A stretch of 64,000 nucleotides of DNA. Source: Trichoplax sp. H2. Lineage: Eukaryota > Placozoa > Uniplacotomia > Trichoplacea. Below are positions 43,018 to 60,681 of the stretch, piece after piece. Each line of letters starts with the position of its first letter. The first letter of the stretch is position 1. A model generated the notes under the pieces. It was not told the origin of the DNA. It did no database searches and was given only the letters and a program-made list of their open reading frames with translations. A program made the position numbers and the translations under genes. The DNA lies in the NCBI GenBank assembly GCA_003344405.1, contig NOWV01000010.1, positions 248,001-312,000 on the forward strand. Direction: 5' to 3'.

Positions 43018-43160
43018 TTCGTACAGTCACGTACACTCGTACAGTACTGTACACTGTACTGTACAGTACTGTGTACTCTGTATTGTAACAATGGCAAGTC
43101 ACGTACAGTACAGTGTACAGTACTAGATGAAACAAGAAATATCAAATTGTACTGTACATT
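43018..43160. repeat. TGTACAGTAC palindromic repeat cluster
   Basis: GTACAGTACTGTACACTGTA-type runs lie at 43028-43072 and 43103-43123, with a fainter run at 43148-43157. Smaller islands of the same unit occur at 42667-42689 and 43404-43424. They sit within 600 bp upstream of the AMPK alpha start. Confidence 0.75.
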
Positions 43161-43564
43161 ACCGAGATTAATAAATGACTGTTCAAGTGTCAACACGATG
43201 GCCAGCATGAGCAGGTGTTTTACTGGTGTTGCACCAAAAGAGATTGTGGATGCATATGTTTAATTCAACATACACACATAGCTGCACTGAGAGGATTATG
43301 GTAGAAAAATCTTTCCCATTTTTTAACTGTTTGGATTGATGGATTAATAACTTATATGATTATTAAAGCGATACGAGCTTAGGCTAATACAACCCTTCAT
43401 CATCGTACTGTACTGTACTGTATATCGACAATTGTTTACGGCAGATTTTTGATTGCCCCGTGGTTATTAGCTGTCTTGGTGGTTGTTGATGTAAACTCCA
43501 ATCGCCGTCATTCTGATCAAGTTGGTTGATTGATTTTAGAGCAATATTGTATTTGGATCGTTAG

Positions 43565-48360
<4,796 letters not shown>

Positions 48361-51300
48361 TGTAATTATCGTAGAATTTTACAAAGTGCTGACTTAAATT
48401 AATGGGTAGACTGTTACCGTCGTTGTCATTCATGTACTTTTATGATATGCAAAATTAAGATTGTATATCTTATATAAGTGATTAGTTACTTGCAATAGTG
48501 GATGGAGTAATTGATCACTATACGCGTATTTTCAGCTACCTACTCCCATCACAGACTGGTGGTTAAATTGTGTCCAAATCGAGAAATTATAATAGGTTAT
48601 TATTGGGAAGATATATTATGTACTTTACAGAATGCATAAATGCTTGAGTTGAAATAGTTAAAAAATTGACCATTTCTCGATATGGGCTCAAAAATCAATG
48701 TACAATGACGGTATTGATAACAATTTAAAAAAACATACGTGCATTTACAGTAAATTACAATAGAATCTACCAGATCTCCACTTTTATGATTTGTGATCAA
48801 CAAATGTCGATGGATTAAATAAATACTATATACATATTACTGGATATGAGCATGTACAGTACGATAACTCCTTGGAATAGCCACATTTAATACACGATTA
48901 TTGGATGATTTGCTAATAAATGAACAACCTTTAATACTTGTTACTGTTTGTTAATCTTTGCTTACTGTATGAAAACTTTAATTGGCTCTGATAAAATCAT
49001 TGAAGGCGTAATATTATTTGTTTGAAATAAAACAATAATTTACTCAGTTTATTAGTCCATGCTTTATTCTTACACTCGTCTTAATGGCAAAACTTTATTG
49101 CGGTAATTTGAAAATTATATAAATAATTCATTGTAGTTGTAGCGTAAAATTAAACTTTGTTATTGAATAAGTTACAACACTACAATTACTGTCTCGATAT
49201 TATGGCTAGACTACTAAAGCTCAAGTATTCGTGCATAATTAGGCACTCTGCGTATCAAAATACCGTACGTTCTTGACCTTGCACACTGTAGAGTTTTAAA
49301 ATGCCTAAATAAGATCTTAACTGATACCCAAAGTACAGTATCATATTCAGTTGCATTATCGGCTCAACAACTATAATTAATAGTAAAATTAGTACCAATC
49401 GGTGACTAGGCATTCTGATGCAACAGCAAGAATAAAGCTTTCTAAAGATTCAGTTTAGTAAGATGATAATTAGGAATTCATAACTGGCAAATACCATGGC
49501 ATTGCCATATTGCTAGCGAACGTACTCTACAAAATTGTATCATTTATAATTATGTGCAGTATATGCATAGACTAAAAAATTATATTTAACTTTGTAACAC
49601 AGATTTACTTTTTTAAGTTGAAGTTTGAGGTATACTTGACAAATGGTTATTGTTTAGATCATTTTCAACACAGTAGTTTAGATAACTGATTTGAATTTTC
49701 TCAACTATTATTTTATTACCGAAATCTATCAGAACTACTATAAAAACAGCGGAAATTGATATGCGTACTAAATGCCAAATTTACAAGAAAATTGCTAATT
49801 TAACATTAACCTATTATATGTATAAGTTTGTTTGTAGCATATACTGACTAAATGGCGTTAGTTAGAATTAAATTACTACACTTTTAAATGATATCAAATA
49901 AGTTTTATAGTATGCCAATCCAACTTTTGATCACTAAGCAAGATTTCAATTGGGGAATTTTACAAATGTTTCTACAGAAGCAAAAATTATAACCTTGAAC
50001 ATTAACGTTCTAGGATATTGCCTATAATAAAGGTTTAATTTACTGCTTAATAGCACCAATATCAGTAATATCGATTAAACTATCTATTCTATGATTTATT
50101 GTTATTTATCATGCAATTGTCCTTGTAATCGGCTATACTACACTTGCCTCCTTATAAAAGTAACTGTAAAAATGAAAATAGCTGCATTATTAGTTGGTAA
50201 GGCAATTCATTATTGACATCTTATTATAGGGCATACAGTTATCTACTCAATTTTTTTCAAGAGATTTTTACACAGGCATGTAATTAAAAGAACGATTTAT
50301 ATCATGTAAATTTACGCTTTATTATATCATGATAAAACTGAAATGTTTTTACATCTACTTGATTACTCTTATGTTATTTTGATATTGCGATCCTGGCTAT
50401 AATATCGTATCGGGTTTAAGAATATAGTCATATTGCTATTATTGCTAAAAAATACAGAATGGATTTGAGCTTAGTTCTTTCATAAAAATTTAATATGCAG
50501 TATAAATTAATAACAGACCTAATGAAGCATCTTTGATATTATTATTGGATGAACAGATGTTTCATATTATCGTAATTATTGCGGTATTTCAGACGCTGTA
50601 CAATATGATATGAATTATCTGAATACTTGAAATTAGATTTCACTTCTGATTGAAATTGCTCCACGTTATCTATTTGATAAAATTAAAAGTTATAATTAAC
50701 TTCTGTTACTAAAATTAGTAGCCTAAATTTGATGTAAAGTGTTTCTTGAAATTTTTTGCGAAACTATCATTACAACTAGTAAGAATACAGTATACATCAT
50801 TTAGGAAAGGGACATTAGCTTTTATATATCATTTACTTTTCTGGCATTAATATAAGTTAATGTTAACACCTATTGTATTACAATATTTGAAGGGACTAAT
50901 ATAGACCAACTATTATGCAACGGTCCAGATAACGATTATTTAAAAGTGTGAAAATTTTGCGATGGCACTGGATATTTGTAGAAAAGTTTTGAATTAGTTT
51001 ATGTAATACTGATCGTTTTTAATACATCTGCTATAGCGATTATCACTGGTATTCCAGACACCTGGAATCTTGATTAGCGGTAGCTTATAGCTGCATAAGT
51101 ACTATTAATAATTAATACTATATCTTTGCGGATATTCTTGATTATATTGTTGGAAAGATTTTTAAAATTTATCATCGTTTATCGATTACTATAGTTAGCT
51201 TAAGTTAGCGAATAATAAGATAGACTTGATAGAATTTCTTGCTCTACTGTACTTTTACGATATTTTAATACATAGCTATGAAATGAAGAATAGGTATACC

Positions 51301-53342
51301 GTACACTCGTGTTTTACACACATACGTATATACAATTATATAGGACAATTTGTTCAGTCAATATCAAATTAAAGGTAGTTATCCCATCCAGTCTACTTCT
51401 ATATTCGATAGTTTAGTCAATTAACAATTAGGCGCATTTAGCCATTGCCTAGATAGTTCCTGTTTGCTAATTAAATCGTTGATGATAGTTATTGTAATTA
51501 TTATAAACCATCAAGACGCCATAGTAAGGTATGTAATTATAACCAAGTGTTATCTTTTTAATTGATTTATAATTTAGCTAGCCATAACAATAACATGACG
51601 AGCCTTGTATATCATAATATTTTAACCACCCGGTGATTGCCCTTTCAACTAACGATATTTGATCCGCTAAGTCGAATATCGCTTTTAGTTTATTTAAAAT
51701 TGACATAGAATTCAAGTTAGGTTGTGCGTTGATGATTTTGGTTATCGTTAAAGTCAGTACGATAATGTTGAATCGCAACAGGTCAGCAGTGCAGTAAACA
51801 GTACGTTTATATTCGTATTGATCAGGTATTTTTGATAATAGTCATCGCGATGATTCTTAGTGTGGCCGTAGAATAGTGGTATAAACAATTCAAATGATAT
51901 GTTGTTACTGTTGTATCATTGTAAGTCATTGTATATATTCGTGTATATAGGCTTCATTACTTCAAGAGTTGTTAAAAGTATTATATATATCTATACACAT
52001 ATACACAAAAAGGAAGGAGAGGAACGATACTAAGAAGCAAAATAAGTTATCTGCAGAAGATTTCATTTTCTTCGCACGAAGTAACCCGTTATCCATGATA
52101 GCTTAGCTGTCATGGATAGCAAGTACCAATGTAGACAATTTCAATCGATTACTATCTAGAAAATAGTGCCAATAACAAGGACATCCTCGTAACGTCCTAT
52201 TTCTACTTATACCTCACTCAGTTGAAAAGTGAAGAACAAGGATATCTCTGTCGAAGCTCATATCCAGTCCCGAGTCATTTCTTATTTAATCAGAGTAAAT
52301 AATACGAGAATTTGATTTAGATGTCCCTATAATGATTATAAAGAGCTAAAGTAATTTCTACAAATTGGAGCTATGCAATTGATATTTTCATAACAATAGA
52401 CCAAGCATTACTTGGAGGAGGGTATTATCACTTCGTGCGTCATCGACTGTGCGACAATAAATGTAAACAATTTACAATAGATGGAATAGAATAACAATTG
52501 TTAGACAGAAACACTAGCGATGCGGTTATTGGTTTTTTATTTTGTCTTAAAATTGATTGCAGAAGATAGAGGGGAAAAATTAAAAGAAATAGAAATAAAG
52601 TGTGTAACACAGTTAGACAATCGACTCGTTATAGATCTTTGATCTTAAAAATTGAATCGATCCAGCCAACATTTATCCTCCCCTCCTTCTCCCAATACCG
52701 CAACATATCATCATCTTCATTTGCGATTTCGACTTTGAAATTGATTTAGTTTCTCTTACTTTTAACATTAAAATAAAGAGTAAGTGTCCATTAAAGAAAT
52801 AGGATCGTGAAGAAAAAGGAAAAAGTGGGGGGGAAAAAATACGGGACTTTCTTTAGATAACAAAAAAAAATTCAAGGCCTTCATTGACTTGATGAATTTT
52901 TCTCATTTGCCTTCTCTACTGTATATAGGCGTTGCTTGTTAGATCACTATTGTTGATTGTATATACACGAATTGGATCATGATTTTTTGTCTTATAGCCG
53001 CTAATGTCAATCATTATTATTTATTCGATCTGCTAACAGACTATTCATCAATGTACATATACGTTACTTTGTAACCATAACTGCACAGCGTTACCCTTCT
53101 AATGAGATGAATAGGCGTTCTTGCCTATATTCTATATAATAAAAGTTCCCCCCAAAAACGCATACACAACGGTCACATATTGTAAATATAATTATACGTC
53201 CACTTTTATTGATACAAGATTGCTTATGCATAACTTTGACTGTGTTACCGACATAGTCATTTTGATAGAGTATTCGTAGACTGTCATTTTTACATTTCTG
53301 TTTATCAAATAAATGCACTATAGGAGGCATTTAAATTTACAG

Positions 53343-53685
53343 CCAAGAAATTAAAAGTTCAAAGCGCCCGTATTCAGCAAATCAAGTTGATCATATAAAT
53401 CGAGGTGGAATTTTCCATTGGCTATTTCGTCCATCAATCATTGTAGCCATTTCTTCCTATCTGTTCTTGGTAGTAACAAAAAGAGGTGAGTAAATTGCTG
53501 GCTGTCTTTTATGCTCTCACTCTTTACATGTAACATTTTAGAAAGATTAACAATGACGTTACGAGAAGACTACTACGAAATTAAAGCTTTGTAATTTTTA
53601 TTACATATTGATTGATTTAGGAGTAGAAAGTGTATTGTATTTTCTTCTATATCGCATCGCCGCTATCTCTACTCTATTAATGTGA
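53343..53685 (+). CDS. Candidate last two exons of an unknown membrane protein
   Basis: 53343-53485 is flanked by a CAG acceptor after a T-rich tract and a GTGAGT donor, and only one frame is open. It encodes a polar start (SKRPYSANQVDHINRGG), then a hydrophobic helix (LFRPSIIVAISSYLFLVV) and TKRG. Joined in phase to 53621, it continues as VESVLYFLLYRIAAISTLL, a second hydrophobic helix, then TGA at 53683. There is no ATG in the first exon, so an upstream exon would be required and I could not find it. The WLFRPS...YLFLV pattern faintly recalls the first helix of ELOVL fatty-acid elongases, but too weakly to assign. A chance open frame between splice-like sites is possible. Confidence 0.3.
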
Positions 53686-56419
53686 TGATTTTATTTCTAT
53701 CTTGGACGCTATTAAAACTGACTCATGGTTCATTAGCTTTGCACTCTAGAATATTTACTCTTCTATGTCAAGCTATTAGTAATTATTTGTATTCTAATAC
53801 GAACAAAAATTTTTACTATATCCTACGTTACCGGAGTATGCCGTATCATTTACCAGCTCTAAATGGCTCATTAAATTCAATCTAAATGATATCCAATATC
53901 GTAATATGAGTACTCTTGTTTGCTTGAAATCATTTCAACCACGGTGTGGTTAGTTTTGGTGTTTTGGGGGGAAATATTTTTTTTAAATATTTTTTGTAGC
54001 CAATTTTATTTTCTGACATGATAACCTTTTCACTTCACCAATATCATCAACAAATCATTTCTATCGATAGACTAGATATCAAAGTAATTCGTTCTAAATT
54101 AGAGTCCGTTTTATCATCGTTATCGCCATTTCTATTCAATAGCATGTAATAAAAAAAATTTCTACTCAAAGTTGGTACGACATAGCTTGAAATTTAGATT
54201 ACCATCGATAAAAATATGTGTATTCATTGTGATCGATAGACTTGATTGCTTAGGGCGGAAAAGTCTTGTTTCGTATTGATTATTTGGACATGATCTGACA
54301 TCCCGTTTTGAACGATTCAATTTTCAACTTTCACAGCAAAAGTTATGGAGGTAACGGAACGTATCTATCTTCCTGCCAATTATCATTAAAATAATATAGT
54401 GTATGGGTGTCTACGCATTGCTATTAGAGCATCCTGTGATACACGAGTAGAACTGTGTAGCCTTCGCAGTACCTACCTATCAATGTGATCTACACTTGAT
54501 AAAATACAGTAGTAATAACATTAGTAACAATAAGAAGGATGTATCTCTTTCTAAATCGCTCATAATTAGGATTGGTTAGATTGACGACGTCGATCTATCT
54601 AAAAGAGTTCTGTAGCAGTAGTAAGTGATTGCACAAATAGACGAGTTATTGAGCGATATTCTATTTAAAGACCGTACTACAATGTCTTCATTGGCACATT
54701 TTCACTCTTTAGTCAATTGATCCAACTTGTTAGGAAAATTGACACTAGAGAGTATCTTGATCGTTCAACACTGCGGTTTGGGGACCACCGATGATGATGT
54801 TGATGTAATAGATTAGTAGTAACCATCGTTGTTATTGAAAGCTGCCTGTTCAATTTTGCAAACGAGGTTAACAGATGAGTGGAGGGAGTTTCAATTGATC
54901 CGAGTTTACAGTTAGAATAGTGAACAAATGCAGGACACTGAACGATCATGTATGATTTATTGTACGCGTACTTAAGATGACAATAAAATGTTGTCGGTAG
55001 ATTTCATAACTTATTCATAGTTTTTAAAGAGACTAAAACTTGAAGGAAAAAACGTGCGAGAATAGACGCGAGAGTAGACATGATAATAAAATTTTATTTC
55101 ATTAGTACAGTAGAATCATTTATGAATTATTGTTATAAATGTATGACGAAGTTAAGGCACCATGTCTATGTCGATACATCTACTCCATTATGCATCAACT
55201 AGCCAGTATATCTTTTTCGATAGAAATGCCACACACTTCCATGTAATTTCTGATGTGAACTTGTCTACTATGCAGGTACTACTAGGTACTACTGTGTATA
55301 GAGGTCAAAAAAAGGTTATTATCTCGATGATTCCATTTTTTCCATTTTACGTCACAATGATTAGGTAAAAACACCACAATTTGAATGGAATTTATTTACC
55401 CATTATTTACCGTAGTCTTGTTGGGATCAATTATTTTATTTTCTAGCTATATCAGGGACTTTTAAGAACAAAAAATGCACTACTATAAATTCTGTTATCT
55501 CCATATGGCACCGTTGTACATGATGTTGTAATCGCGTAATCATAACGATAGTACTTTAGCAGAGTCTACTACGTATGTGTAGTATATCATCGAGTAGGGG
55601 AGGATATGGAATTGCACTATACATGTAAATCCATGGAGTATTTTACGATTGGCGAATGGCATCTGCTCCACGTTCTACCAGTGCTGAGCTTATGGTATGT
55701 ATTTCGTCCAGTAAATAATAATAATATTATCATTCTCCTGCTATGGAGAATGTACTCAATGACTACAGCACTGGACTTTGTTGCCCACAAGTAAAACTAC
55801 TAAATATTCTTCTTCTTTCCTGGACCATATTTTTATTCATACTGTATTCAATGATCTTCTATCACCTTTGCATCTTGTTGTGCTGCATCTGAAATTCTGC
55901 TGACAGCAATGTGCGATAAACTGCGCCATGGATCTAGCAACATGACTTCTGTTTAATAATAAGTTCAATTAATTAAACAACAACAGTCTGCGACCAGAGA
56001 CTCCAGTGCAGTATCTACGTAATAACAAGCTCTTCTCCATTTTGAAGTTTACTACTTGGGATTTAGTAGTGAATGGTATGGTATACTGGGCTCATGCCCA
56101 CGCTGTATGCCCTTAGTATATTAATAATCAAGTTATGACAGCACTAAGCGAATCCCTAATTAGGCTTATGCAAATTGCGGACACCGATTGAAATTTTGCT
56201 ACGGTAAAATTTCAACTCCGCCAAGCTTAGTACGGCATGGATGCATTTTGCCTACTCCAATCGTCGTAGCTCTTCGTACGTTATGTGTGCTGCTGCTTGT
56301 TGCTTCTACTTCGTTCATTTTTCCTTGGTGAATATGCTGATACAATGCAATCAAAAGTTGACAATTGTATGAAAAACATTGGGTACAAGATGTAAGCAAA
56401 CTTGACTACAAACAGTAAT

Positions 56420-57280
56420 AAACATGTTCCTGTACTTGTCCTACAGTAGAATAGACTGCAAATGAGAGATTTTTGAAAAGACTAAAACAAGAGTAAATTC
56501 TTCTCTTCCTCCTTTCCAACAGCTCGTTTTTAGCCTAGAAAGATGAACTATAGTCGATCAATCCATTAGCAACGCACAAAAGCAACCGCTTAAACAGTCC
56601 ATTCTCGAATCTATTTAGTACAGTACTGTACAGACAGTATTAACATGTTGTGTACGAGTCCTACAGCAGAATAGACTGCAAATGAGAGACTTTGAAAAGA
56701 CTAAAACAAGAGTAAAACCTTCTCTTCCTCCTTTCCAACAGCTGGTTTTTAGCCTAGAAAGATGAACTATAGTCGATCAATCCAAAAGCAACCGCTTAAA
56801 CAATCCATTCTCGAATCTATTTAGTACAGTACTGTACAGACAGTATTAACATGTTGTGTACTAGTCCTATAGCAGAATAGACTGCAAATGAGAGACTTTG
56901 AAAAGACTAAAACAAGAGTAAAACCTTCTCTTCCTCCTTTCCAACAGCTCGTTTTTAGCCTAGAAAGATGAACTATAGTCGATCAATCCAATAGCAACGC
57001 TCAAAAGCAACCACTATAAGAGTCCATTCTCCAATCTATTTTGTACAGTACAGACAGTATTAACATGTTCTGTACTAGTCCTATAGCAGAATAGACTGCA
57101 AATGAGAGATTTTGAAAAGACTAAAACAAGAGTAAACTCTTCTCTTTCTCCTTTCCAACAGCTCGTTTTTAGCCTAGAAAGATGAACTATAGTCGATCAA
57201 TCCAATAGCAACGCTCAAAAGCAACCACTATAAGAGTCCATTCTCCAATCGATTTAGTACAGCATCATACAGTAGCTCAA
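56420..57280. repeat. Four-copy tandem repeat, ~206-220 bp units
   Basis: The anchor GAATAGACTGCAAATGAGAG starts at 56449, 56669, 56875 and 57089, giving spacings of 220, 206 and 214 bp. Each unit contains GACTAAAACAAGAGTAAA, a CTTCTCTT-CCTCC pyrimidine tract, TTTAGCCTAGAAAGATGAAC and CTATAGTCGATCAATCC. Three of the four also carry a TACAGTA palindrome and AACATGTT at the junction. Copies 3 and 4 share CAACCACTATAAGAGTCC where 1 and 2 have CAACCGCTTAAACA, so they arose from a later duplication. No open frame runs through, and no RNA family is recognised. Confidence 0.9.
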
Positions 57281-60200
57281 TCCAGATTCCAGCATAAACC
57301 ATTTTGCTTGGAAAAACTGCCTGACTACAAGCAAGGCGGCTGCTAACTGTATCAAACCGCTCTATTAATAACCTCTACACAAGGATACAACAGTGAGCCT
57401 ATTTTTCCACTATCTTTTCCTTGCTCCACTAAATTGATTTCCGTCCTTGCCAAAGTCTGTTGTAAGGCAAGACAAATTCGATGTCAGTCTTGTAACACTA
57501 TAACCTAACAACAGTCAGAATCGGATGAATGGTTTTCAAATCCCCGCAACCTACCCTGGATCAGACCGTAGATCACGAAAACCTTTCAATCTTTCCATCT
57601 ACTTAATATGGACTATTGAATAGGATGATCATTTAAGGTAATATTATTATTTTCAATCGCCAAATTCTACCATTGCAGGCGGTACGGGGCTTCTGTATTG
57701 AGAGAGAGAGAGGAGTGTCGAGTTTGAAGGAGAAAGGGTTCCAATACAATACTTGTATATTATACACTGCTGTACATAGGCTACAAAAAATCGCTTGGAC
57801 TATTGGATGAATATGGCGACAGGAATACTCGATGAATTGATGAGTAATGTAAAACTACTTGATCCTCGATAGAAAATGATACTAACATAAACGCTATTTT
57901 TTTTTATGACTGTCCATATCATCAACATGGAGTACAGCGTCCTTGTACAGTATACTAATGGGATGCTCTGTTCTACTTTCTGTATCTGCTTTGTGTCGTT
58001 GCAAAAAAAAAAGTGTTTAGTAGTATCGCTGAGTGATTGTTCCACAAGAAAAATGTCAGGAATTTCCGGATAATTACAACTGATGAGAAAGCGATCATAA
58101 GCCTGAAGGCGATTACTTATTTCCAATTCATTCGTTATGTCTTGATATTACTACTGAGAAAGGGCAAGTTGCTGTTCTACCAATACACTAGCTAAATGTT
58201 GATTTGCTTACTCTACAAGTGTTTACATTACGTCGCAAATGGCCATGGATTGTCCACAATTGGACTGCTGTTGCATGACACAAAATGAGATCATTTTTCC
58301 CCTTCAAACTGCCAATCGACTGCGGGCAGTAACGAATTCAGTGTATGGCACTGCTCCATTTTAACCATGGCAATATCCATCTCTACACCTAGAACATAAC
58401 CGCAATCGAGCTCTGAAGTAGCCAATCTACAATAGAGGATTCTAAAGAACCACTTCATCGTGATTGACACTGAAAAAATTGAAATAGATGACGGCTTACA
58501 ATAATAAAATAGGATACCAATACATGTACTGTAATCGGATCAAGCGGACTAGATCCCATCACAGTAGTCATCCTTCTTGAACAGCCAAGCTATCAATCAT
58601 CAGCATTGAAAGATTATATTATCCAGCTTGATCCATACTTGCAATAAATAAATTATAATTGTATTATGCAACAAAAGTGATGACATACTGTTCATACACT
58701 TGCAGCGTTGGAGTACTCAAAGAATGGAAATATTTTTATTTCCAGTAGGTAGTCTTGTTAAAATGATGTACAGTAGTCATCACTGTCTAGCATTTGACCA
58801 ACAACTTTGCCCATTCAAAATTTGGACGCAATTTTGGGTCAATGTAAGTAACACTGGTAGTCCTCGTTATGAACTGAGAGTCCTATTAAAAGTGTTGTTG
58901 TCGATTAGTTTATTTTGTGGTCGATCCATCCAAAAAGAAAAAATCACTCAAGTATCTTTTTACTCCGCGATTTTTTGTATTATTATACGGCCTAAATTTT
59001 AAAGTTAGATTGATTCGGAAAATTAATTGATAGATGATCCATTTTTTTATCACACGAAATTTGAAAGTATAAGTAATTTACCAACCTTGACCTTTGGTAT
59101 TCTGCAGCAACGACACTAAGAGTGAAAAGAGAGAGCTTTGATGGAAAAGATGGAGATGAACATATACTGTATATCTCGTCGATCCTATTTCTTGACTATA
59201 CGTACGTATAGAACTCTATGAGTAGCATACGGGAACATAGCGAAGAGCTAAATTGGAATAGTTTTTGAAATGATATGCTTGATAATCAACTGGATTGCGA
59301 TCAGGAGTAACTAGCTATAAAAGGAACTACAAGTATTACAATGTCGCCAGTTATTCTGTAGACGATTAAGTTATTATATCGTCAAACTTTTATGTCAATA
59401 CATTGTCTTGCTTAATACACCAGTTATACTATCAAAAAGGCAATGTTTGTCTTGATGTACACATACGCAGCGGCGGAAGTAGCTAAATACGGTAGAATAC
59501 GAGTATGTCGTTAGCAACATCAGGGAAATGACCAAAAGCCACATTTGAATCAACTTGATCCCTACATTTTCTTTAAGGAATAACGGTACATTTTGAAAAA
59601 ATATTCAATCGAACGGACGGACCCACGAATTGGATTTAATTCGAATATTTAAGTACTCTACTGTCATGTTACTGGTAAATCTCTCACTTTAAAAATGGAT
59701 TTGATGTATTATAGCATGTTTTCCGTGTACGAATTGAATATTCAAGATTGTAAAGATTTTTTATTTCATGCTTGAAATTGTAATGTAATTTTATTCAGTT
59801 TAAAAACACTCCTTCTATCCACTAATTTAATTTAATCGTCCATTTTCTAAAGCCCTCAGCTATTTTATAAAGTCACGTTGAGATGTTGAAAACAACTGTA
59901 TCTCTTCTATGTTATTCAAATGTATTCGAGTTGTACGAGTACATGGATATTAAGACATCACTGCTTGTACGGTTATGCATCGTTAAATTATTGCTAACTT
60001 TGTCTTCTTCAGCATAGAAGCAATTGATTTTATGACGGGCAATTTATGATGAAAGTTGTTACTTTTTCAACGCTGTCAATCCTTTGCGATCATCGCTTGT
60101 ACTGTACTTCTGCATATTAGTACAACCGTCAAAGATTCTATTATAATAATCATTGGCAAATCGTCTGCTGGATAATAGTCCTTGACAGCGCTGAAAATTA

Positions 60201-60681
60201 ATTTTTCTTAGTGGTATCCATAGGAGTTTTGCTTTGTTTTCTTGCCTGCTATTTACCGTCGTCATCATCATTATCGACATTGTTCACAAAGAAACAGACC
60301 ACACACAGTAATATTATACATATGGAATAGAGCAGGGCGTTGTATTAGATTGCTATTTTAAATTGTTCATAGAATTTAAAATATACTAGCTAGCGCTAGC
60401 ATAGTACTGTACTACATATTCTTATGGAATACAGTATACGTAGACAAACCCCATGCAATACAATCGGAGAACAGTAGGCAACTGTTCTCTATAGTGGAAA
60501 TTATCCAAGTTTCTGGCTAATAAAAACAAGTTCTTTTGATAGCACAGCTTTGTAATATATCCTGCTCTCTGTTTAATCGCGTTAATATACTCGTATAATT
60601 TATAAAATTGTCTATTTTATATATTTTCGATTGTAGTATTGGCACGTATTATAACCGGATAGTAGACTAAGCACAAATAAA

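Larger units (their letters stand above)
48361..60681. other. 12-kb gene-poor stretch
   Basis: After the AMPK stop I find no conserved protein on either strand for about 12 kb, unusually long for this dense window. Exceptions noted separately are a candidate exon pair at 53343-53685 and a tandem repeat at 56420-57280. From about 51,900 to 58,600 the composition is less AT-rich and contains C-rich, GA-rich and G-run patches (for example GGGGGGGAAAAAA near 52829). It may hold distal 5' exons or control elements of the PDE4-like gene downstream, or non-coding transcripts; this is inference. Confidence 0.5.

Noticed and set aside
51578-51778. Minus-strand frame with a signal-peptide-like start and a CYCYG ending that recalls secreted phospholipase A2
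   Set aside because: The apparent first codon is TTG, there is no upstream in-frame ATG or acceptor, and I found no following exon with the expected Cys/His-rich catalytic site.
56420-57280. Tandem units as a snoRNA or CRISPR-like array
   Set aside because: Units are too long and directly adjacent for CRISPR, the genome is eukaryotic, and no box C/D or H/ACA arrangement fits.
57800-58126. 108-residue minus-strand open frame
   Set aside because: No recognisable domain, hydrophobic by AT-rich composition, and no splice or conservation support.
58700-59002. 100-residue plus-strand open frame
   Set aside because: No similarity to known proteins, no clear start context; treated as chance in the gene-poor stretch.
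60059-60280. 73-residue minus-strand frame with many charged residues
   Set aside because: It starts at an ATG and looks somewhat protein-like, but has no family match or neighbouring exon; too weak to call.
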